Source of the DNA: a bacterium
Lineage (GTDB): Bacteria; Cyanobacteriota; Vampirovibrionia; Gastranaerophilales; Gastranaerophilaceae
Direction of reading: 5' to 3'
NCBI GenBank assembly: GCA_017541565.1
Contig: JAFXYU010000015.1
Span: 1-12,201 of the forward strand
Length of the DNA: 12,201 nt
In this document: positions 6,564 through 12,124 of the stretch, one piece after another
Numbering within the stretch: the stretch's first letter is position 1
Layout of the letters: each line of letters begins with the position of its first letter
The notes under the pieces: generated by a model
Told to the model about the DNA's origin: nothing
The model's database searches: none
What the model saw: the letters and a program-made list of their open reading frames with translations, nothing else
Program-made: the position numbers and the translations under genes

Positions 6564-8156
6564 TTAACCTTCATTAACAAAGTTAATTCTTCCCGTATGG
6601 TTGATTATCACGGGATTTTCAAGTCTTTTTATGTAGTTGCAAATCATAACGTCTTTGTCATAAGGATACTTTTTGATGTATTCGCTTTCCGGTGCAAGAA
6701 TATTGAAATCTGCCCCCGCCGACATCAAAAATTCGTCCGTAACGACTTTGTACGTTTTTTCTTTGCTCGGATTGTTTATGTCAATCGGATGTTTGTTTCC
6801 GTCTTTATCTATAAAAGTCATATCTACAAGAGTTTTATTCTTGGGGTCAACAGTGTATGTAAGACCGGATACCGCAAAAATTCCGGGCTTTCTTGCCTTG
6901 TGGCTGTATGAAGTTTTAATTGCGGTCTTAAACAAGTCCACAATTGTTGCTTCCGGAACGTTAGCGGTTACAACAAAATCCAAAAACGGTGAGATGTCTT
7001 TGATATCTCTTGAGTCAATTTCCCCTTCGTGGAAAAAGTTTCTTACTCCGCAATTATGCCAAATTGCAATATCAGAATCGGATTCTTCTTTCATAATGTC
7101 GCATACAAAGTTTGCGTGCGGATTTTCTTCCACAACGCTCTTTGGCGGAGGCGGTGCTTGTTCAATATAACCGACTTTTTCCGGAATGCCGAGAATTGTA
7201 TCAAAAATGTATTGGTTAATCATATTTTTGTGGAACAATCCCGTATCTGCAAGATTGTTTTGAGCCTTTGTGATTACTCCTTCTTTGTCAAAAGTCAGGT
7301 TCAGTTTTCCGAAATAGTTTCCGTCACGCCCTGCCTGTGTAAGAATTACAGGCTCGCCGGATTTTGAATATAACAGGTTTCTACCTTCTTCAATTCCTTT
7401 TAAAAGTTCGTGAGTGTGACCGCTAAGAATAACATCAATTCCGTCAGTATTTCTGGCAACTTCCTGATCGTTTTTAAGTCCTATATGTGAAAGCAGAATT
7501 ATTTTGTTTACACCTTTTTCTTTCAACACATCAACTTCATTTTGTATATCTTTGATTGTGTCCTCAAGATTGTCTATATGGCAGTCCAAATGGTATGTCG
7601 GATGGGTTAATCTCTCGTGCATATCCATTGGTGCCGTACCTATTAACCCGATTTTTTCACCCTTAACCTCTACTATTTTATACGGTTTCAAAGTTCTCTC
7701 AAGATGGGCTCTTCCGAGTTCTTTAACTGTCTTGGGATCTTCATTTTCTACCATTTCTTTTTTAATATTTACGGTAAGAAAATCACCTTTAAATTCCTCA
7801 GCAGTATCCATCAAATCCTCTTGTGTCGTATCCATTTCGTGATTCCCGAGTGCGGAAGCCTTTATATCCGCAATATTAAGGAACTTTGCAGTGGCCCTGT
7901 GAATAGGCTTGTTTTTCTCATCTCCTATATCGTTATCTCCTGCGGATAGTTTTATATCACCATCTAAGCCGGATAAAATTCGCATCATATTATTTGTCTG
8001 ACCGTGTGTATCATTTATGTACCCGACAGACATCTCAAAATTGTCGTTTGAGGGAGATTTTTCTAACGGTGATGTTGTTTTTGTAACCGGCTTTTGCTCT
8101 CCTTTGAACGACACTTTCGGTATATTAAAATTGATTGTGGATAGTTTAATATTCAT
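6564..8156 (-). CDS. 5'-nucleotidase family protein (UshA/NadN-like), paralogue 2
   Basis: This 530-aa protein is the first gene of the leftward operon and is clearly homologous to the protein encoded at 4993-6561 over its full length, so the pair is a tandem duplication. Metal-binding motifs are intact: NDTHGQ (D49, H51), AGDN (D74), GNHEMD (N105, H106), SHIG (H224) and SGHTHE (H247, H249). The substrate domain has drifted: HNCGVR (367-372) replaces NNGGPR, and AGADFNIL (480-487) replaces WGGDYDIL, although the Arg and Asp are kept. There is no Sec signal; the N-terminus instead carries KVSFKGE (14-20). AGAAGGTC lies about 5 nt before the ATG. A shifted substrate range relative to paralogue 1 is a reasonable inference. 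The rho-independent terminator upstream separates it from ruvA, so it should have its own promoter in 8157-8240, where I see no clear -35/-10 pair. Confidence 0.88.
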   Translation of the reverse strand: MNIKLSTINFNIPKVSFKGEQKPVTKTTSPLEKSPSNDNFEMSVGYINDTHGQTNNMMRILSGLDGDIKLSAGDNDIGDEKNKPIHRATAKFLNIADIKASALGNHEMDTTQEDLMDTAEEFKGDFLTVNIKKEMVENEDPKTVKELGRAHLERTLKPYKIVEVKGEKIGLIGTAPMDMHERLTHPTYHLDCHIDNLEDTIKDIQNEVDVLKEKGVNKIILLSHIGLKNDQEVARNTDGIDVILSGHTHELLKGIEEGRNLLYSKSGEPVILTQAGRDGNYFGKLNLTFDKEGVITKAQNNLADTGLFHKNMINQYIFDTILGIPEKVGYIEQAPPPPKSVVEENPHANFVCDIMKEESDSDIAIWHNCGVRNFFHEGEIDSRDIKDISPFLDFVVTANVPEATIVDLFKTAIKTSYSHKARKPGIFAVSGLTYTVDPKNKTLVDMTFIDKDGNKHPIDINNPSKEKTYKVVTDEFLMSAGADFNILAPESEYIKKYPYDKDVMICNYIKRLENPVIINHTGRINFVNEG

Positions 8157-8219
8157 TTTGACCTTCTGCTTCCGTTTATTTAAAAACTCGTGAAAAATTA
8201 TTTTGCTATTTGTAAATAA

Positions 8220-8230
8220 ATTGTTACAAT
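8220..8230. repeat. Perfect palindrome ATTGTTACAAT, possible operator
   Basis: An 11-bp palindrome (ATTGT-T-ACAAT) lies 64 bp upstream of the start of the first nucleotidase gene, in A+T-rich DNA. A similar core, ATTGTAAACAAT, occurs at 9003-9014 on the far side of ruvA. It could be a repressor or activator site, but short A/T palindromes arise by chance in such DNA. Confidence 0.25.
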
Positions 8231-8240
8231 ATTTTCTCTT

Positions 8241-8271
8241 AAAAATACCCCCGCCGTTTGTGGTGAGGGTA
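8241..8271 (-). terminator. Rho-independent terminator of ruvA
   Basis: Read leftward, just after the ruvA stop, the arm TACCCTCACC (8271-8262) pairs with GGCGGGGGTA (8255-8246) across the 6-nt loop ACAAAC. The 10-bp stem has one mismatch and one wobble pair, and a run of five T follows (8245-8241). Position and polarity fit termination of ruvA and isolate the nucleotidase operon downstream. Confidence 0.8.
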
Positions 8272-8280
8272 GTCCTATTT

Positions 8281-8892
8281 TCATATCGATAATGTTGTCA
8301 ACGCTTTTCTCAAAATTTCCTCCGGATTAGATGTGTCCGAAATTGTAGGCATAACTTTTGATATAGCGTCTTCTATCTCTTTTTCTTCGTAACCTAACGA
8401 TAATAATACTGCCTGAGTATCTCCAATTGCCTCTGTGCGCGGAACTGATGAGGCCGAATGCGGTGTCATGTCCGTTCGCATTAGTTTGTCTTTTAGTTCA
8501 AGAATAATTTTTTGCGCCAATTTCGGACCAACTCCTTTTGCGCGGGTAAGTTCCTTATAATTGCCGTCTATGACAAGAGAAATAACATCACAAGCGTCAA
8601 ATTCGTTCAAAAGAGCAAGTCCCATTTTTGCACCGACGCCGGAAACCGATAAAAGAATTTGGAAAATGTCACGCGTTTCTTTGTTCATGAATCCGTATAA
8701 ACTCATTACATCTTCCCTGTGCTGCAATAGTACATATATTTTCTGCGGTTTATCTTCGTCAATTTTTGCCGCAGAAAAATCCATTTCCGTGACCTCAAGC
8801 AAATATCCGCAGCCCGCAACTTCCGAGGTTATAAAACATCCCTTGGAAGTTTTTCTTTTATCCGTGACAAATCCCTTTAAATAGTCAAACAT
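8281..8892 (-). CDS. ruvA: Holliday junction branch migration protein RuvA
   Basis: RuvA binds four-way DNA junctions as a tetramer and loads the RuvB motor for branch migration during recombination and repair. The 203-aa length is typical. The N-terminal OB-fold domain is recognisable, including VLLQHREDVMSLYGF (54-68). Domain II has two helix-hairpin-helix motifs: SVSGVGAKMGLALL (82-95) and AKGVGPKLAQKI (118-129). After a flexible linker (~140-152) comes domain III (~153-203), the RuvB-binding part, with AVLLSLGY (161-168). GGGGAAG (8905-8899) lies about 7 nt before the ATG. No ruvB or ruvC is adjacent, so the gene appears monocistronic between its own promoter and terminator. Confidence 0.96.
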   Translation of the reverse strand: MFDYLKGFVTDKRKTSKGCFITSEVAGCGYLLEVTEMDFSAAKIDEDKPQKIYVLLQHREDVMSLYGFMNKETRDIFQILLSVSGVGAKMGLALLNEFDACDVISLVIDGNYKELTRAKGVGPKLAQKIILELKDKLMRTDMTPHSASSVPRTEAIGDTQAVLLSLGYEEKEIEDAISKVMPTISDTSNPEEILRKALTTLSI

Positions 8893-8911
8893 ACGATACT
8901 TCCCCGTTTCA

Positions 8912-8941
8912 ATTTTAACCTAAACAAAAATATTTTGTCAA
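8912..8941 (-). promoter_or_regulatory. Sigma-70-type promoter of ruvA
   Basis: On the minus strand a perfect -35 TTGACA (8941-8936) and a -10 TAAAAT (8917-8912) are separated by 18 bp. Transcription should start near 8905, at the edge of the GGGGAAG ribosome-binding site, giving a leader of only about 13 nt. No LexA-like box of the cyanobacterial or Bacillus type was recognised near it. Confidence 0.7.
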
Positions 8942-9002
8942 AAGAAATGCGAAAAATAAATGAAAATCCGTTTTTAATTTTTCCCGCCAATTTCGGATTA
9001 AT

Positions 9003-9022
9003 ATTGTAAACAATTGTAAACT
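9003..9022. repeat. Tandem 10-bp direct repeat ATTGTAAAC(A/T)
   Basis: Two copies of ATTGTAAAC (9003-9011 and 9013-9021) are repeated at exactly one helical turn, in the 224-bp region between the divergent genes ruvA and the 74-aa gene. The first copy is the left part of the palindrome ATTGTAAACAAT. A GTA-N8-TAA spacing is one base off the cyanobacterial NtcA consensus (GTA-N8-TAC), which I regard as coincidence. The pattern would suit binding of a regulator on one face of the DNA. Confidence 0.3.
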
Positions 9023-9116
9023 TTTTCCGAAAAACAAGCAAATTTGAAAATTTACAGCATTTATATCAGATACAAATACAAACTACTAATTGCTAAAAAG
9101 CAGGAAAGGTTTAAAA

Positions 9117-9341
9117 ATGCGTTGTATTGAATGTGTATCGGGAGCCAGCAGAACGTACAAAAATGCTCTGGGTGTTACAACAAATGTGGTTAGATCAGAA
9201 TTGAACGGACAAAGTTATTTAACAGTAAAGAAGTTTTTAGGCAATAAAGTACTGAGTTCTTATTCTCATGGAAAAGCAGCACCAAAAGGCGGAAATTTAT
9301 CTTTTTTACAAGGATTTTTTTATAGAATGTTCTTGGTATAA
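9117..9341 (+). CDS. Small orphan protein of unknown function (74 aa)
   Basis: I do not recognise this product. The ATG at 9117 lies 7 nt after a strong Shine-Dalgarno AGGAAAGG (9102-9109), which is why I prefer it to an in-frame TTG at 9090 located before that site. The protein begins MRCIEC, a CxxC pair that might bind metal or form a disulphide. It is basic and ends in a hydrophobic stretch (FLQGFFYRMFLV). It stands alone, divergent from ruvA, with a large hairpin terminator 8 bp after the stop, so it looks like a monocistronic unit. I see no convincing -35/-10 pair upstream. Ribosome-binding site plus terminator support a real gene; composition alone would not. Confidence 0.6.
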   Translation: MRCIECVSGASRTYKNALGVTTNVVRSELNGQSYLTVKKFLGNKVLSSYSHGKAAPKGGNLSFLQGFFYRMFLV

Positions 9342-9348
9342 AAAATGA

Positions 9349-9401
9349 CAGAATAATAAAAGGCGGTTTTGCAAAATGCAAAACCGCCTTTTGTTATTCT
9401 G
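9349..9401. terminator. Bidirectional terminator hairpin with a 25-bp stem
   Basis: The arms 9349-9373 and 9377-9401 are complementary over 25 bp, with only one T-G wobble (9357/9393) and a 3-nt loop AAA (9374-9376). The inner 16 bp (AAAAGGCGGTTTTGCA and its complement) are perfect, and each side ends the G+C-rich part with TTTT in the direction of transcription. It lies between convergent genes (stop at 9341 plus, stop at 9404 minus), so it should terminate both. Confidence 0.85.
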
Positions 9402-9403
9402 CG

Positions 9404-10384
9404 TTACCCTTTTTGAACAAATCTGTCATTTGCTTTTTCGGCAAGGAAGGTCGATATGAACGGTATAAATATGTAATAAATCGTACCCAGTATTAAAATT
9501 GGCTTTGCAATTTTTATTCCCTGAATTTGTTTTTCGAGATTTTTTTGTCCCAAGTTCGCCTTACGAAAACCTTTTATCAACTTTTCTGTCGGTTTATTCA
9601 ATATCTTGTCCAGCGCATATCCGCCTGCAACACTTAAACCAGTTGAAATTGCCGAATTATAAATGAGTGCGGATTTTCTTTCTTCCTTGATATTTTTGCT
9701 TATTTTTGCCTGATGAATAAATGCACCTGTTGCAAGAATATCCGTTAAAGCAGTTATATGCATCGGGAAATTTGTATCCTTGTACTTTTCGGCAAAGTTT
9801 TGGAACCATTCTTTATTTACCGTTTTCCCGATACGTTTGGCAAATTTGTCTGTCGGACTGCCCCGGAACACAAGTTCTCCTTTTTTAGATTCTTCTTTTA
9901 CTCCGGCTTTACTTCCGAATAATGTCATAATATACGGAAGTCCGAGTGCAACAAGAATTGCCTTAGGTATTGCGGCAACCGTTCCGAGTCCGAGTTTAAA
10001 CAATTGAGTCCCAAAAACATACCCTTTCGAGTTTTCAAGTTTCTTACCGGATTCTTTCAGTTTTTCAATAGTCTTTTTTTCTAAAAATTTTTCGGGATTT
10101 TTGTCAATATTTTTTATGGATTTAGAGAGCGGAAGAGATAATCCAAGCATAAGTATAAAACCTATAAGACTTGACGTTATTGATTTTGCAGCAGCAAGTT
10201 CACGATTTTCTTTGTCCGTTTTAGGAGTTAACCAAATTGCCAACGGGCGGGCTAAAGAAAATCCAACAGCCGCAGATGCGGCAAAAAGCGCACCGTTATC
10301 CGCGGCAAACTCAAGTCCGCGCTTCAAGGCTTTATTCGCGTATAAACTTTTGAATGAGATATCCCCGGAAGAATTTACTTTCAT
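9404..10384 (-). CDS. Multi-pass membrane protein of unknown function, probably a Gastranaerophilales family
   Basis: The 326-aa product has no function I can name, but its style (ISFKSLYANKALKRGLEF at 9-26, RPLAIWLTPKTDKEN at 46-60) matches a family I associate with Melainabacteria genomes. Hydrophobic segments lie near residues 31-52, 68-89, 124-156, 240-258 and 293-315, suggesting about five membrane spans with a charged loop between roughly 90 and 120 and another between 158 and 208. There is no cleavable signal; the N-terminus carries the GDISFKS motif. The ATG lacks a Shine-Dalgarno sequence, and a TCTAAT box 8 nt upstream on the minus strand would give a nearly leaderless transcript. 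It is divergent from the transporter gene with 24 bp between start codons and converges on the 74-aa gene. Confidence 0.75.
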   Translation of the reverse strand: MKVNSSGDISFKSLYANKALKRGLEFAADNGALFAASAAVGFSLARPLAIWLTPKTDKENRELAAAKSITSSLIGFILMLGLSLPLSKSIKNIDKNPEKFLEKKTIEKLKESGKKLENSKGYVFGTQLFKLGLGTVAAIPKAILVALGLPYIMTLFGSKAGVKEESKKGELVFRGSPTDKFAKRIGKTVNKEWFQNFAEKYKDTNFPMHITALTDILATGAFIHQAKISKNIKEERKSALIYNSAISTGLSVAGGYALDKILNKPTEKLIKGFRKANLGQKNLEKQIQGIKIAKPILILGTIYYIFIPFISTFLAEKANDRFVQKG

Positions 10385-10408
10385 TTATTTTTATTAGATA
10401 ACATAAAT

Positions 10409-11077
10409 ATGCGAATTGATAAAGTCGAAATAAAAAACAAATTTGAACTTTACGGGTTTATTCTCGTATATATTATTTTGTTTTCCAACGCAATTATTAC
10501 TCACGACAGCATAATCGCACTTGTGTCCGCTTTTTGCGGTATCACTTATACAATATTGGCGGGAAAAGGCTTCCCCGTATGCTACCTGATAGGTGTAATC
10601 GGTTCGATTTTTTATTCTTATTTATCCTTCAAAAGCGCATTGTGGGGAAACTTGATTTTGTACGCTTTTTATTATGTACCTATGCAAATTGCCGGATTTT
10701 TCCACTGGAGCAAAAATCTTAAAACAGGAAAAAGTGAAATTATAAAAATACATTTAAAAAACAAAGAACGGCTTGTGATTTTCACCTCCGGAGTATTATT
10801 TTCACTTGTAACCGCACTTGTTCTTGCACACATGGGTGACAAGAATCCCCTGTTTGACAGCATTACGACAGTGTTTTCGATTTTGGGAATGTATTTAACG
10901 GTCAGACGCGCAATTGAGCAGTGGATTATCTGGATTATTGTAAACGGACTTTCATTTCTTATGTGTCTTGAAATAGCATCCTCCGGAACAAAAGTATATT
11001 CGACAGTTATAATGTGGGGTGTGTATTTTATTCTCGCAGTATATTTTTACAGAATTTGGAAAAAAGAAGTGAAATAA
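10409..11077 (+). CDS. pnuC: PnuC-family nicotinamide riboside (vitamin B precursor) transporter
   Basis: A 222-aa integral membrane protein of the PnuC family, which facilitates uptake of nicotinamide riboside (or, in related members, thiamine or riboflavin) that is then trapped by phosphorylation in the cytoplasm. About seven hydrophobic helices are visible. The signature WxxWxxxN of the substrate-binding helix is present (W172, W175, N179), as is the conserved PMQIAGFFHW stretch (91-100). Length is typical. No riboswitch can fit upstream: only 24 bp separate it from the divergent membrane-protein gene, and no Shine-Dalgarno precedes the ATG. Nicotinamide riboside is the default substrate; without a linked nadR or thiamine gene this is family inference. 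Confidence 0.85.
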   Translation: MRIDKVEIKNKFELYGFILVYIILFSNAIITHDSIIALVSAFCGITYTILAGKGFPVCYLIGVIGSIFYSYLSFKSALWGNLILYAFYYVPMQIAGFFHWSKNLKTGKSEIIKIHLKNKERLVIFTSGVLFSLVTALVLAHMGDKNPLFDSITTVFSILGMYLTVRRAIEQWIIWIIVNGLSFLMCLEIASSGTKVYSTVIMWGVYFILAVYFYRIWKKEVK

Positions 11078-11097
11078 TACCATTTTCCTTATCTTTG

Positions 11098-11126
11098 TTT
11101 AATTTTAATCCGAAATATGTTATTAT
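11098..11126 (+). promoter_or_regulatory. Extended -10 promoter of the RTX-like gene
   Basis: A TTTAAT -35-like box (11098-11103) lies 17 bp before TATTAT (11121-11126), which is preceded by TG at the extended -10 position (TGTTATTAT, 11118-11126). Transcription would start near 11133, 26 nt before the ATG, with Shine-Dalgarno TAGGAG at 11147-11152 and a 6-nt spacer. It is the best-formed expression signal in the window, implying strong expression. Confidence 0.65.
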
Positions 11127-11158
11127 ATATGGGTAAAATCATTATGTAGGAGTTTGTA

Positions 11159-12124
11159 ATGGCAAAAAAAGTACAAACTATTGACGTTAATTCTTTGGAT
11201 AAGGATATTGTAATTCCTGCAAATACCAAAAACGCTGAAATTTACTTTAAAAATCTGAATAACTTTAACGATTTGACATTTAGCGGCGGTTCTGCCGAAA
11301 ATCCTGCAACAAACAATTTAACAATACTAGTAAACGGACACAAGATTACTTTAACTAATTATTTTGCTAAAAACGGAAGTTTTGCCGTAAAAACAATCAA
11401 AACAGATTCAGAAACAACACAGAGCGTAAATCTTATAGATTATGTAAATGAACATCAAATCAGAGGAGTATATCAAAATATTGTCAATGCAATGACAAAA
11501 ACCGTAAACGGTACTGTTTTTGATGATATAATTACTCCGCTCGGGGACAAACAGACCGTTAATGCAGGTAATGGAAACGATTTAATATACGCTGACGGGG
11601 GAAATGACACATTAATAGGCGGTTTGGGAACAAATGAAGTTAAATTTGAATATTATGCTACGCCTTTTCCTGAACAAAAATCTTTCGGACAAGACATAAT
11701 AAAACTTACAAAAGGCGAAACTTTAAACTTGAATATAAAATATGACGATTCTACACCTGTTAACCTCACTTTCTCAAAAGGCTCGGGAAAAGGTGCAAAT
11801 GACTTGATTATCACCAATGATGCAAATCCTGAAGACAAAATAACCATACAAAATTATTACGGGAAGGAAACCGGAGCAACCGTTTTGATTAACGGAAAAG
11901 ATTTATCAGAAGAAAGCGCAGATTTTATAACCTATAATTTTAATGAAGACAGTATTATAAAATCATCAACAGTAAAAGGCTCGGCACTGGCAGATACAAT
12001 TGATGCTTCAGACGCTCAATCTCTATCTGAGCTGCCTCCAGCTCCGTCCGCGGTGTCTGGTCCTTCTTCCGCTTTCCACGGCGATCCTCCAGTCCTGCTT
12101 CGCCCAGTTCACGGTATTTTTTGA
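11159..12124 (+). CDS. RTX-type calcium-binding repeat protein, truncated by a foreign junction
   Basis: The native part runs to about residue 286 (base 12016). It contains one glycine- and aspartate-rich RTX block, GNGNDLIYADGGNDTLIGG (137-155), that fits the GGxGxDxUx calcium-binding nonapeptide. On each side is a module of the haemolysin-type calcium-binding-related sort: LTFSGGS...KITLTNYF (39-69) and LTFSKGS...KITIQNYY (about 204-235). A further repeat begins at KGSALADTIDASD. There is no N-terminal signal peptide, consistent with the type I secretion usual for RTX proteins, whose signal would have been at the missing C-terminus. The last 36 codons (12017-12124) are the antisense of a transposase and end in a chance stop, so the reading frame is not a natural C-terminus. 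Full-length relatives are usually much longer. No secretion genes are in the window. Confidence 0.75.
   Translation: MAKKVQTIDVNSLDKDIVIPANTKNAEIYFKNLNNFNDLTFSGGSAENPATNNLTILVNGHKITLTNYFAKNGSFAVKTIKTDSETTQSVNLIDYVNEHQIRGVYQNIVNAMTKTVNGTVFDDIITPLGDKQTVNAGNGNDLIYADGGNDTLIGGLGTNEVKFEYYATPFPEQKSFGQDIIKLTKGETLNLNIKYDDSTPVNLTFSKGSGKGANDLIITNDANPEDKITIQNYYGKETGATVLINGKDLSEESADFITYNFNEDSIIKSSTVKGSALADTIDASDAQSLSELPPAPSAVSGPSSAFHGDPPVLLRPVHGIF

Noticed and set aside
6597..7842. Several 100-165-codon open frames on the plus strand inside the second nucleotidase gene
   Set aside because: They overlap a clearly conserved enzyme on the other strand, show no ribosome-binding sites and have no recognisable protein features.
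9003..9019. NtcA-type regulator site (GTA-N8-TAC)
   Set aside because: One defining base differs (TAA instead of TAC), and the pattern is easily met by chance in A+T-rich repeats.
10385..10408. NAD or thiamine riboswitch controlling pnuC
   Set aside because: There are only 24 bp before the start codon, too few for a riboswitch, unless one lies inside the divergent gene, where I saw none.
11078..11158. Terminator after pnuC
   Set aside because: No inverted repeat is visible in this gap; it contains only the RTX-gene promoter and ribosome-binding site.
12017..12124. Natural C-terminus of the RTX-like protein
   Set aside because: These codons are the exact antisense of a transposase helix region, with a sudden rise in G+C; the frame stays open by chance.
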